A stretch of 64,000 bases of DNA, taken from positions 23,486,025-23,550,024 of the forward strand of contig OU612070.1 of assembly GCA_914767715.1 (NCBI GenBank), written 5' to 3'. The DNA is from Membranipora membranacea. Taxonomy: Eukaryota; Bryozoa; Gymnolaemata; Cheilostomatida; Membraniporidae. Below the pieces are notes generated by a model, which worked only from the letters and a program-made list of their open reading frames with translations, did not search any database and was not told the origin of the DNA. The translations under genes and the position numbers were made by a program. Of this stretch, positions 22,928-34,914 are shown one piece after another (the stretch's first letter is position 1; each line of letters starts with the position of its first letter).

Positions 22928-23219
22928 CAGATGTTGGCAGTCAGATCTGGTAGGCAAACACTGATCAAGAATATAACTGCATTTAAAACCCGCAAGACTG
23001 TAAAAGTAGAAAGCCATCTAGAGGGTATCCGCTCACATCGAGAGACATTGGGAGACATGATGGTAGACTGTGATCAGTTTATCAAATCAAACCATGAGGT
23101 CAAAGTTGTTGAGGGAAGGAAAAGAAGACGTTTAGAACTAGAGGAATCACTGGGGACGCCATTCAGATCTGATGAATTTGCGCAAGGAAGAGCACAAATT
23201 GATTTACGTCTGTGGGAAA
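22928..23219 (+). pseudogene. Orphan exon of a third TRIM-like paralog
   Basis: Homologous to exon 5 of the two TRIM genes (shared blocks AVRS, ITAFKT, VESHLE, DCDQF, GRAQIDLRLWE) but clearly more diverged than they are from each other. It is preceded by an acceptor-like cttcag and followed by GTATGA. No other exon of this gene is found in the next 700 bp, where exon 6 would be expected. It sits exactly at the unit 1/unit 2 junction, so it marks the gene into which the duplication broke. Confidence 0.8.
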
Positions 23220-23912
23220 GTATGATAAAATGCTTGGAACTTACCCGAGAGCTTCTTACGCATCTCTTATTTTTCACCATCATGTCTTGTAAAAGTGATC
23301 AGATCAACCAGTAATATATTATTCAAAATCATTGCCATGTTACATGCCTATAGTTTTTGTATCACCCTAGTAGAGTAAATGTTTGTGGGAGTTAGTTCAA
23401 CCAGTTAGTGGCTCACTTTATGTTAGCTAGCACCTAGTTTTGGCTAGTTGAGGTCACAGTAAAAAGGGTGAGTAAATGTTAGCTAGCTTTAAGGTGAGCT
23501 TATTCCAGCATGTGCGAAATGGCCATTTTTCAATCTCTTGTGAATATTTTACTCTTCTAGGATACATGGCATTATAAAGGAGCTCAACTGAAAAGAAGAA
23601 TCAATATAGAGATTATTCATTTGGTTGATAAAAAGACATGAACAGGACCAGTAATTGTTTGGGATATAAAGATTGTTTTCAATTGTTTAGCATATCTACT
23701 GATCCAGCCTACCAATCAGTCAAGGGAGGATAAATGCCAATACAGGCCGATTGGATCAAACCTCATGTAAGGTATTCCTGTTTGAAACAAAATCATGAAA
23801 TAAATTAGAGCATGACTTGCCCTAACATAGCTGCTATGGATATCTTGAAGCTGACAATATCACAGATAGATTGTGATTACATATAAAACTTCAAAATGGA
23901 GATTAGGGGCAA
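23220..23912. other. Intergenic, nothing recognised
   Basis: AT-rich DNA between the orphan TRIM exon and the stop codon of the intact P450. No propeller exon and no repeat with clear ends. The P450 3' UTR must lie here on the minus strand, but no strong AATAAA was found. Confidence 0.5.
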
Positions 23913-26900
23913 TTACTTTGATTCTGAGTTAACAGAGGAAAATATAAGTTCATATGGCTTCGGAGAGTTGAGGAAATCCTCTACTTTCTCATCTGTAGCC
24001 TGAGATCCAGGTGGTAGTTTGATGTAATACCTCTGAAGGATTGTGGTGATGAAGAGGAAATACTCCATCCTTGCTAAAGGCTCACCAGGGCAAGCTCGCC
24101 TCCCTATAAGAAAAGGCAACTGATGAAATAATTACACTGTATTTTTGTAGTACCTTTTCTGCCGGTGATTGATTTTAAGGATTTTTAGGAATTCCGGCTA
24201 TGCTGCATGTCTTCATTTTGACCCATCAGGCCGTTAAAACTGAAAGAATTATGTGTAGGCAACAAACCCATTGGTTCAATTCATAAACCTTCATTATCAG
24301 AATTACGGAGCGTAAATTCTCTAAAACCATTGGCATATTTTTGACTGTCAAATGCGGCTGAGCTGAGCAAGGTGTGGCCGTATAGGTAAGTAGTTATGTA
24401 GGTAGGTGAGTGAGTGAGTGCGTAAGTAAACCAGAGAGTAATAAGGAAATTAAAGTGACAGTCTTACTAGACCATGTTTGGTGTGGTTTTAAAGATCTCA
24501 GGCTGAAAAGTCATTAGGGCATATGAAATAAAACAGCCTGTGAGCCTAATTTCAGTAAAACTGCTGCAAAGTCTGAAAAATTGGGATCATAGTGGATCAA
24601 TGTGATTTGTTGCCTCCCCCTGACCACTATGATCCACTATGATGCTAAATTATTTGAAAAAAAACTATTTGCTATTTTCCACAATTTTCATTTTTTTATT
24701 ATTTTTATTTGTCCTATGAACTCACAATAGTTGACTTATTGGGGTAATATGTTCACTTTTCTAATAGGACTGACCCTTTAAGTGAAAAAGGTATGTATTC
24801 AAGTGTGAGAGTGAAAGCATTTAATTAGTTCTAAAATGCGAATTACACGAGGAAGTCATAGATTTCGTTGTCAGGTCGCCTAATGTAAGCGTTCACGCCA
24901 TGTTGATGATTCACGCCGTGTCTTTGCATGATGGCAAGACTTTAGATGAGTACAGGCTAAACATAGGGTGGTATATGCCAGCCTGATGGTTGATAGCTTG
25001 TAATTTAGGTATGTTAGTTGTGAGTTATAAAAAGTTTGTTTGGGTGATATTTCACTTGTTTGAGATCAGTGTAGATTTTGCTGTATTTAATGAGGTGTCA
25101 AAGTATTTGTTTTTCTCAGTTTTTTTGAGCTGCTGATCTTTGATGGTTGTTGGTATGCTAATGGGGTAACAACCTATCATATATTGTCTGAAATTTATTA
25201 TGAGGGAGTTGTCTGCACACCACAAAATTACATTTATTAGTAACCTACAGGCTGGTTCCGTCGCTGTGAAAGGTAGACAGGTAGGTTGGAAGGACAATTG
25301 GTCTGACATTAAGTTTTCAGTAGAAGTTCCAATTTCTTACCTAATCCAAAAGCAATAACTCTTTGTTTCTTTAGTTGCACATCACCAGTTAGAAACCTGT
25401 CAGGATTAAATGTATGTGGATCTTCAAAGACTTCTCCATCATGTAACACAGAGCTCATGTTGAATATCAACTCAGATCCAGCAGGTATACTCTGAAAATA
25501 TATCAAAGTTAGGTAGTATCGATACCGTGTGAAATTAAAGGCTACAGAAGGACCAAAGTTATATATAGTAATGGGAGCTAGTTAAGCAGAAAGTCATTTG
25601 ATATTTTTAAACTGACAACTCATAACCCCTCTGGGTAAAAATTGTGTACTGTTAGAAAGTTTTTCCAGTGTAGAAATATTGTATAACTACCACAGAACTA
25701 GCTGCCAGGTTATATATTGTATAACTACCACAGAACTAGCTGCAGGTTATATATTGTATAACTACCACAGAACTAGCTGCCAGGTTATATATTGTATAAC
25801 TACCACAGAACTAGCTGCAGGTTATATATTGTATAACTACCACAGAACTAGCTGCCAGGTTATATATTGTATAACTACCACAGAACTAGCTGCCAGGTTA
25901 TATATTGCTTTGGACTTTCTGTAGCCATTATTTGCGCTGTTCACCAGATAATATATTTAGATTTATCTGTGGGTATAACTCCCATTTCTATCTGACTGAA
26001 ATATTTATCAATAGGGTTAGAGGAGAAAGAAGAATCAGATGCCAACATAAAGACCAACACATGAGATAGTGAGCAGGGGGATATCCTTGAACAAATATAT
26101 TGGTAGGGCTTTGCACCAGCTGAGTTGATCTCTATAGTCACTGCTGTTGTATATATGCCAAAATTGGTAGGGCTCGGCCCAAACAGCTCTCATTGACGAT
26201 ACCCTCCTGATAGTGAATCGTATAATAGCGGAATAGCAGCTGGGTGTTTGATATGACTGATTTGAAGTTGCCCAACCTTGTAGGGTATATTTTTTTAAAT
26301 GCTTGCATGGAAATGTTCGGTGTGAATTACCTGGCATCCCATCTCATGTACTGATTGTAGTCTTTTATTCATATTCTGTTTATATTTGCAATGCTTAGTG
26401 TTACAAGGTATGATGTATGACATGGTAAGTTAAAACAGTAATCTTACATATTTCCCAGCAATAGTGATATCCTTCTCGAATACATGAGGTAAGCTTGTCG
26501 AGGCAATGTTGGCCATTCTCAAAACCTCCAGTAGAACTGCCTCCGTGTATGGCAAGGACAACCTGTCTCTGTATTCTACCTGGCGATCAAAACCTGGCAG
26601 ATAATACAAAACATGGATTGATGCTGAAAGTAGATGTTTTACTTCACAAGTATGTATTGATTTGTGGTCATTGCCAACTCCTTACGGAGAGGTCGCTCTA
26701 TCGCTTCGAATAGCATGAGAAAAAGTTGGTTTTGCTTTTTAATCTGTCAGGGTCAACTTAGGATTTGAAAGTAAAATTAGTTTTAATATTTTGCCCATAT
26801 ATTCAATGTCGTTGCAACTGGTAATTTAAGGTCTGTTCTTTGAGATGAGAATCAATTTACTTTTTACCTAAAAATCTAACAAAAACTATTGGAGGCAGTG

Positions 26901-29900
26901 ACTAAAATTATACGGTTGTGAGTAATTAAATAACTAAATAATTAACTCATCAAAGAAGTATAGGAAGAGGGAGGGTGTGCCATCACAAACTTAAATATTA
27001 AAATAATATCATTTTTGCAAATAAGACTTTATCCCGCTGGACGTGGTCTTGGTAAATTCACATAATATGTCCTTACATTCACCATTGAAGCAACTTTGCT
27101 TGCAATTTTGTTGTTGCAACACACTTGAGACAAAGCTGCACCAGCGTAAATACATAGTTGCAAGTTGGATCAAGGAGTTGCTCCTTGGTTGGAGCAACTG
27201 TCTAAGTTTGTCATGGTTGCAATTAGTTATGGTTGCAATTTGTTATTGTTGCTTACCAATAATACTTTTGATTTCATGGCGAACTTTTGTTTGCACATCA
27301 GGATAGAGGCATACATAGAGAAGTGCCCATTTAATAGCTAGTGATGTTGTGTCAGTTCCTGCTACATATAATTGAGTGCACAATGCGGAAGCGTTTCCAT
27401 CTGTAATGATAAGAAAGTCTTATTTATATACATCTATCGTGAGTATATCAGAGACCCTTGTGCCACGTGTTATACTGACTTGGTGAGAGCTGGGAGATGG
27501 TCTGGGAGAGATTCGGGTAGGACAAAACCAGTCTTCTTCCATCACCGATTCCAGGTGTGGTACACAATCACTATGTTCCCATGTGTCGATTTTGTAAGGA
27601 TTTCGGGAGTAATCACTCCGTGGAAACGGCATTAAAGTCAAATTCCGATTGTGACAAATGACTTTTTGGACTCAAATATCCATACCTTGTTTATTCAACC
27701 TGTTTGGTGGCGTGGCTGAATGGTTAGCCGCTTGCACACAATGCCATCAAAGGGATACCCCACGGCAGGCTGGGGTTCAAGTCCCGGCAGCGGCAGATTC
27801 TTTTCATGTTCTTCCCATCATGGGAATTGTTAGAATCCACGAAATTGGAGTGAACCACAAAATCGAAGCATGGGACCATAGTGAATAAATTGTTACTACT
27901 TCAAATATGAAAAAATGTGTCAGTGGTATTGTAAAAAGGCTCAATATATCATATGACACTTTAACTACTGCTGCCACTCAAGGAAATGTGTCCTCTCTGA
28001 ATTCTGGATAACTCAAAGATACTTAATTGAGGGTTTAATCTCAGAATTTTCACCTAATTAGAAAGTGATTTGCACAAACTGATCGTCCAAATCAGGGTAT
28101 GAAATTGATGCATGAGGTGATGACGTCACCGCATCATCTAGTTAATTTATTTCATACCCTGATTGTCATGATCAATTTGTGCAAATTATTTGCCAATTAG
28201 GTGAAAATTCTGAGACTGCAGACTCACTTTGATAGTCTTGAGCTTTACATTATTATATTAAATAATCACACATTTGCCGGAGTGGCTTAACAACAAAAGA
28301 TGGAGATCCCATATTTACCTAAGAACACAGGGTCTTCTGAATCTTTGAGTGATCTAGAGTGCAGTAAGAATCTATCGATCAGATCGCTTCCTTCACTCAC
28401 ACCCTCTAGATTCTTCACATGCTCGGTCACATGTTTTGCTCCGTCGGCTAACAGTATACTCGATTGTTCTTTCTCCCGTTTAACATTTGGAAGAAAGCTG
28501 GCAAAGGGCCAATTTTTCATCATTGCTGCCATACTGGTTTGCGCGATTACGTCATGCATGGTATCTAACAGGAACTGTAGGCTTGGATCGTCGTATTCAA
28601 GTCGTGTGTTTGATAACATTTCAGATATCAAGTTATACGTGAATTTCGGAATGGCTTTATTAATACTGACTTGTTTTCCTAGGTTTGGGGTTATAAAGTG
28701 TCCCACAAACGTGTCAATTTCGGAAATGATTTTGGGTTCAAGAGCTGCTTTACCCATTCCTTCTTCTCGCAATCTGTTGATGGTAAAAGAACGGAGCGTC
28801 TTCCAGTGAGGGTAAGGCGCCCAGAGAATACCTGAAACAATTATGATACAATAGAAATGTCATCAGGAAAACAATAATTGTTCTACAACAATTTTCATTA
28901 TTGTTAGATCAATTTTAATCCAATTGCCTGCATTCCAGTTGCTCCCTTTCACTGGTCACGCCGTCGCAGCCGCCATAGCATGTGGCGTGACCAGTGGTTC
29001 GGGAGCAACTCTGAATGCAGGCAAGTCGACTAAACTTGGTCAAAGGTAGCGTGGAATGCTGTGATCAACTATGTCGATTTCTCAAACAAAAGGTGGCCCA
29101 AGAATCGGCTCATGTCATGTCATGTCATACAGCGTTTTGGCATCTTATATCATCAAAGCAAATTGTTAGAACGGGGTAATGGTAACAAGCAACTACATAG
29201 GTATTTATTCTACTGAATTAGGGAAACACAGTTTTAATTGAAAAAAAGGAAGCTTTGAAAATTTTCTCGGTGAAGGAAGTTGAAAAAAACAAGGAAAAGG
29301 GAGATAGGGAGGGAATGGGAATTACTCCTGTAAACTGGGAGCCTCCTTAGCAAATAAGGAGACTTGTCAGGTATGACATTGAACCTGCGATCTATCCCAC
29401 TGCATTCAGTGACAATAGATTAAAGATGAAAGATTAATGATTAAATGATTAATGATTAATGATTAAATGATTAATGATGAAAGATTATGAATGAATAAGA
29501 TTCATAAAGACGATTGTAGAGTGACAATAAAAGTATGTATATTTTCAAGTGAAGTTGCGTATTTATTATCCGTGGTACTGGCACTTACCTGGTGTCACCT
29601 TCGCAATATCTTCATGATGATAAGGCATCGTCCTTGTTGTTCTATTGCTTGCATAGTCAGCATTCTTTATCAGTAGTTCATGCATGGCATCATAGCCTGA
29701 GATAACCATTATCTTCTGCCCTCCTAGCTCTATGGTGAATATCTGTATCAAGTATAATAAATCATCAAAGCACATTACTGATCGATGGGCGCTAATTTAA
29801 AATTGAAGTTTCCAAGATGCATTTTAGTAAAGTCAATATTGTTCACATTGGCATCGGCAAAAGCATGATGACATCATGCTTTTACAAGTTTTAGACCATG

Positions 29901-31159
29901 CGTTGATTGCTGTTCCACTTGATGTAACTTGATTAAACCCACAATCGCAGATTGCTCCTGTGGCAGTAAATAGCAAGCGTTTGCGCCATCTCACCATCCC
30001 CAAATAAGGAATGGGTTGATGGCGCTAATTAGCATGCCTGTTTTACACTACCCACAGCGTGCACTCACATCCAACAGCACAGTCCATTCCACCATTATAC
30101 CACCCTATACAGCCCAGCGTATGTGTTAGGGTTATTGACCTTACATGCCCCATTGCCAGGACCTCAATTCACAGTACATGCGCTTGATTAAAAATAATTT
30201 TGTGACTGATGCATGAGACACTACTCATCCTGCCAGTACTAATATCATTACACATCAACAAGAACTAGGTTCAGCATAGTTTAAGCGCTCAAACTGTGTC
30301 GGGATAGCTGGTCTACAGTGGCATTTCATTATCAACCACTTTCTCAACCCGCATTGTTGGGACATCGGTCGATAATGAAATGCCGCTACCAGCTATCCCG
30401 AGTCCCGACACAGTTTGAGCGCTTAAAGGGACTCCAAATCCCTTTAATCTAGGTTCATTATGGTTGACATTGTAGAAAAGCATTTGCACTGCAAGTCCTG
30501 ATTGCTGTCACAACTCGTTGCTCTGATTCTGTTTTTCCCTCCACATCGTGTAACAACACGCTATACTTTAGACTCAGGTTGAGTTGATCAAATTTGACGG
30601 TCATTCCTGCTCCAAAGACCAAGGTGTTACATTTTCAGACTGTAATCCATTGTCTATGCTGTAATCCCACTGCAGTTGCCTTAGACCCAATATCATTTGT
30701 GCCACTATGTACTCATCAGCAACCTCTCCAGACTATCACAAGATTTGGTATTTAACCAGGAACTTGACATCTAAAGTTATACTGTGACTTGCCGTGAAGG
30801 TGGTTTATTACGGCCAGGCAGGGGCGCACAACTAGACCTAGCGCTAAATCTCCTGGCAAAGCATCAGAAAACCTCATTACACATACTTCACCACGTGGGT
30901 GTAATTACGGAAAATAAGAGAGAATGACAGAAGACTAGAACAAGCAAGTACTTACATCCCCATAGTGACGACGACTGTACTCAAACAGCTTGCTTAGTTT
31001 TCCACCGAACCACATAATCATAGGTAAGCTTCCTAGAATGGGTACACATAGTGGTCCCGGTGGATGCTTTGAGTTACTCGAACGCCGAGTGATATAATAG
31101 TGAGCTAACAGAGCTGTGCCTACTGCTATAAGCGTAGGTGTTAGTAATCCATCCATCAC
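23913..31159 (-). CDS. Cytochrome P450, CYP2-like microsomal monooxygenase, intact (unit 2)
   Basis: Exons from the 5' end: 31159-30956, 29742-29589, 28831-28319, 27400-27257, 26593-26448, 25491-25341, 24103-23913. The sum is 1,503 nt, 500 residues, a normal P450 length, with all phases closing. Order: membrane anchor about residues 4-23, proline hinge HPPGP, C-helix WKTLR, I-helix AGTDTT, K-helix EVLR, FNPDRF, haem loop FGLGRRACPG, whose cysteine ligates haem iron. Expected role: NADPH-P450-reductase-dependent oxidation of a small lipophilic compound at the ER face; substrate unknown. All key residues are present. The start is the first of two adjacent methionines. Introns hold a minisatellite, a TIR element with a tRNA-like core and several MITEs. 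The closest copy is the broken P450 at 1-7,295. Confidence 0.92.
25676..25898. repeat. Intronic minisatellite, 35-36-bp unit, about six copies
   Basis: Units contain ataactaccacagaactagc followed by tgc(c)aggttatatattgt, alternating with and without one c. Unit 1 has only the flanking sequence around 1,375-1,405, so expansion happened after the duplication. The 81-codon open frame across it is a by-product. Confidence 0.92.
27569..27883. mobile_element. TIR element carrying a tRNA-like segment, unit 2 only
   Basis: Ends cactatgttcccatg and catgggaccatagtg are inverted repeats matching at 14 of 15 positions, flanked by aat on both sides. Unit 1 shows the uninterrupted sequence near 3,553 (gtacacaataacttg). 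The inside holds A- and B-box-like pol III motifs (next entry). Confidence 0.7.
27706..27795 (+). other. tRNA-like sequence (degenerate tRNA or SINE head)
   Basis: A-box tggctgaatgg at 27,713 and B-box ggttcaagtcc at 27,774 fit pol III internal promoter consensus, with spacing like a class II (long variable arm) tRNA such as Leu or Ser. The acceptor stem does not pair and the T stem has a G-G mismatch, so I do not call a functional tRNA. Confidence 0.5.
28905..29042. mobile_element. MITE, TAGATCAAG family, unit 2 ortholog of 4699-4838
   Basis: Same hairpin subtype with arms ccagttgctccc/gggagcaact; present at the same intron position in both units. Confidence 0.75.
29205..29375. mobile_element. 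Truncated CATACCTGACAAGT-family MITE, unit 2 ortholog of 4985-5164
   Basis: Ends gacttgtcaggtatg. No left terminal repeat. Confidence 0.55.
29422..29480. repeat. Short tandem expansion of gattaatgattaaat
   Basis: gattaatgattaaatgatta-type units are repeated several times. Unit 1 has a single gatgaaagatta at the same place (near 5,224), so this is a local slippage expansion. Confidence 0.8.
30275..30428. mobile_element. Foldback element, unit 2 ortholog of 6026-6166 with inverted loop
   Basis: Arms agtttaagcgctcaaactg/cagtttgagcgcttaa are in the same place as in unit 1. The loop (about 30,328-30,376) reads as the reverse complement of the unit 1 loop (6074-6122). Confidence 0.85.
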
Positions 31160-31399
31160 TGCTGCTAGTAGTACGATTGTGACAGTTTATGGTGCCTGCG
31201 GCTCTACTTGCTTGCCAACATGTAGTTATCACTGCAACTTCTGTGCAAACAAATAAGGTACGCTGTAGCAAAGCCTTTTATTGTATTAAATGAGTTATGT
31301 GCTATGTGTTATGAGTTTGTTATCAAATTATAATCCTGCCCTAGATGTTCACTGAAGCCAGTCACATAAATTAGTGGCTTATTTTGGATTTCGGATCAA

Positions 31400-32788
31400 T
31401 AGGCCACTGCCAAAAAGCCACTGGCCAAAAAGCCACAGGCCAAAAAGCCGCTACCCATAAGGCCACTGGCCAAAAGGCCACTACCCATAAGGCCACTGGC
31501 CAAAAAGCCACTGGTCATAAAGCCACTGGTTCAATGGTTAAATATTACATGTCTGATATCAATTTTTTATTTCTACTGACTGATTCCCATTTTGTAAAGT
31601 AAGAAAAGATCTCACGTACCCCAGGGCTCTCAACCTGGGAGGATCCAAAACCTGAGTTTTGCTGATACTGTGTTGCAGGTGGCATTTCAAAGGCGTGAAA
31701 TGCCCTGTGCACAAAAAACTTATAGTTTTAGAGCTCTGTTAGCCTCCTCAATGGGTCCGGCCGCCAAAGCCTAGAGAGCAATTCAGGCCTCTGCATATGA
31801 ATGATACTGGTTATTTAGAGTTGTTAGTAGATCATTGATATAGAATCACTGTAAAATTCATCCTGGTCAGTGTATTTCATATATCACATCATAAAATTGT
31901 TTCTTTATAATCATACAACTAGGCCAAATCGAGAGGAATTCCCCAACTTCGATGATGAACATGAGGCAAAATCTGAGTTTTTAGCTAGTATTCTAAAGTC
32001 CCCTGAGTTGCCTGAGTTGAACCCAAAAACCTGAGTAACTCGGGCTAAATCTGAGTGGTTGAGAGCCCTGCAGTACCCATTGCAAATAATAATTATAAAT
32101 GACTCCACCTGGACATCTTCTCGCACATTTTCTGTGTACTGTAAGTCCCAATTCATAAATTAAAACGTATCTTGATGGACAAATAAAAGTCATGACACAA
32201 ACAGTCAGCACTTTTAGATCAAAGAAATGCCGCATTGAGAGGAGACAGTTTTTTTCGTAATGTGTTAATAATTTATATACACAAGGAAAGATTTTCAGAA
32301 TCATTTTTACCCAATGCACCCTGTGATCCATTTTGATTATCACTTAGTTATAAACTCTCTCGTGAACAATACAAGCCTCTACAGAAATCTATCTGTGCAT
32401 CCATCTACTGTTTTTTTATTTTTGATGACCAACAAACCCAACCGACTCAACTTGAACTATTGCTTAAAGTTATGTAACCTGATCACTGACATTTCTGTTG
32501 TTCGCAGTGGATATGCAACTCACTCGTACTTAGCATGTGTTTGGTTAGTGTACAGTGGTTAAATTCGCTAACTAAAATAAACTAGACATTTTTAAAAACA
32601 TGCTAAACACCATACAATATATATGAGTTTATTTCTGGTGAGAGATTTCATAAATATTACTGATGTTATTATTGATATATGTGTTATGACCAGTGGCTTT
32701 TTGGTCAATGGCCTTATGGGTAGTGGCCTTTTGGCCAGTGGCTTTATGGCCAGTGGCTTTTTGGCAGTGGCCTTTTGGGTGATCACCC
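31400..32788. mobile_element. GGCCACTGGCC tandem-TIR element, unit 2 copy
   Basis: Left tandem units at 31,400-31,530, inverted units at 32,690-32,780, closing with gggtgatcaccc. Orthologous to 8284-9326 but with fewer units and interrupted by a hAT MITE. Confidence 0.7.
31622..32070. mobile_element. hAT-type MITE, TIR CAGGGCTCTCAACC
   Basis: Perfect 14-bp terminal inverted repeats cagggctctcaacc/ggttgagagccctg, beginning CAGGG as hAT elements usually do. Flanks acgtaccc and cagtaccc are a worn 8-bp TSD. Unit 1 has the empty site (acctacccattgc near 8,615). No transposase frame. Confidence 0.85.
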
Positions 32789-33144
32789 CTTATTTTGATA
32801 GGCTAGACATAAGATATTTATCATAGGGTTAATTTATGATGAAAGAATGACTTCCTTCATCACCACGTTTCAGAAGCTAACTGAATTGTGCACTCCAAGC
32901 AGGCAACAAACCTTTTGAGCCACATGCCAAGTTTTCTGCTGCAATAGTTGATTTCCTTGTAAAAATTTTAATTAATGTATTATTCCAATCAATGGTATGT
33001 CTGTTATCTTTGTATCAAAGCAACTGAACTAATTAAAATTTGCTTGTGTTCTCAACCTTAAATATTTGTTCTTGAAGTTTCATTGATTTCTGTCAAAAAT
33101 GATGTGAGGATGTGAAATACTCTAATTTTTCTCTTGAGGGGGGC

Positions 33145-33216
33145 TTACAGCGCCCTCAAACTCCCCAGCTGGGTTTTACAGCGCCCTCAAACTCCCCAGC
33201 TGGGTTTTACAGCGCC
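33145..33216. repeat. 31-bp tandem repeat, two copies plus a partial third
   Basis: Unit ttacagcgccctcaaactcc followed by ccagctgggtt. Found only in unit 2, in the P450-TRIM spacer. Confidence 0.85.
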
Positions 33217-33228
33217 AAGGGACCCTTA

Positions 33229-33620
33229 TGGCTGGTGCACATTGTCCCAGATGACCATCCCAGATAGCCATCCCAGTCAATGTGAACATGAAAATGACAC
33301 AATCCCAGACTGTCTGGGTCCGTCTGGAACAGTATCTGGAAAGTTCGTAAGCGTCAAACTTTCCTGATGCTATCCCAGACGGACCCAGACTCATTTTGCA
33401 TCTGGGTGCTCTGTGAACCAGACATTTGGATGATCTGGGTCGATCTGGGACTATCTGGGACGATCCTAAACAATGTGAACATCATCCCAGCACTATCCCA
33501 GATAAAAACCTAACTGCTTGTCTGGGATGAATCTTATAATGTGAACATAAGACTGGGACCATCTGGGATAAGCATCTGGGATGGTATCCCAATGTCATAT
33601 GGGACAATGTGAACCAGCCA
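33229..33620. mobile_element. Harbinger-type MITE with TTA target duplication
   Basis: Ends tggctggtgcacattgtccc and gggacaatgtgaaccagcca are inverted repeats matching at 19 of 20 positions, flanked by tta on both sides. The inside is full of subterminal tctgggat/atcccaga motifs in both orientations. A 3-bp TTA duplication fits PIF/Harbinger. No coding content. Confidence 0.75.
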
Positions 33621-33629
33621 TTAGATTCT

Positions 33630-34914
33630 TTGTGGTTTGTTGATACTTGACAGGTCTGTATCTGTGCATTTAATGGACTGCTCAATACTATGTGGAGAAT
33701 TCTTCTGCCATTGTTCAAGACTGGGGTTTCATTATTACTAGGATACAAATTGAATTTGGATACATGTGATTTATGTGATTTCTCGGGTAGGAGGAGTTAC
33801 CACAGCATTTAGACAATTGCAAAGCCACCAACATTAGGTTGCATCACATAATATCACAGTGCGAATTGCCTTTTTTAGATACACATATCTCTCTTCTATC
33901 TGAGATATATATTCATTTGATAAAATTTACATTTGTTTTACTTTATTGAGATGAAATACTATGAGTTTGGTGTATTATTTGACCTCGTGATAGAATAATT
34001 TTAAATTTTGAAATTTTGAACTCGAGAGCAAATTTTTTTGTTGAATATGTATAGTAATGTCTAAAAGGAATTTTGGGTAATCATACGCCATGTCACATGA
34101 GGTAATGTAATCATTCTTTATGTAATTTGACTGTCAGCTTGGGAGCTTGTCAAGACAGGCTCACTCTTTCGATGTATTAGGGTCTTACTTTTAAACATAG
34201 TCATAACCATACTAACTCTCATGATCTTTACTGGGTATGAATGTAGATCATTGATGCCACAGATAGAAAGTAGATGTGTATTTTGCGTTATCTAATCATA
34301 AAATTGTCAACATTCTGCAATATTGCATGAATAAGCATTAGGCGAATGACTACATATTCACAGTTAAAACAGGGAACTCTAACACTGTACGCTGTGTTGT
34401 ATAGGGTGGCGAGTAGTGAATGCTAATTAGCGAAGTGGCCGATCGATCCGTTAGCGTGCTTGCTATTCACTGCCATAAGTAAATAAATGAAGCAGTTAAA
34501 ATCAAAACAAATATCATATTCTTACTTTCAGGCTTTATATATCAAAATTAAAACTTTACTTACTAAAAGTTATATTACTTTTATTGCTATAGGAACCAGA
34601 ATCAAACTGTGGCAGCATAAAAGGCTATATAATAACAGTCGCGCAGCAGGGAAGGAGTGACACACTTAGGAACTTCAACGAGTTATGCTGATTATGAAAA
34701 ATTATGTGACTTTTTTTGGGGTATTGTTGTCAATTACTTACCAATATTACCTGTATGCTTGAAGACTGCATCCTTAGAAAAGGTACTGGTATCGATTACC
34801 ATTGAGCTGTTGCAACGACAAAAATTGCTATTGTGAGTAATTGCGGTGAAACAAAAGACAGGGTTACGCATATGAGTCTTTAATTGTCGCTGTAGAGAGT
34901 AAAGTAATCAGATC
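33630..34914. other. Spacer upstream of the unit 2 TRIM gene
   Basis: No gene seen. Contains a relative of the 1449-1889 insert near 34,140-34,260 (ccatactaactctcatgatc). The region does not align convincingly with the corresponding spacer upstream of 14,368. Confidence 0.5.

Noticed and set aside
25679-25924. 81-codon plus-strand frame
   Set aside because: Translation of the 35-36-bp minisatellite within a P450 intron.
27706-27795. A functional tRNA-Leu or tRNA-Ser gene
   Set aside because: The acceptor stem does not pair and the T stem contains a mismatch; it sits inside a private transposable insertion.
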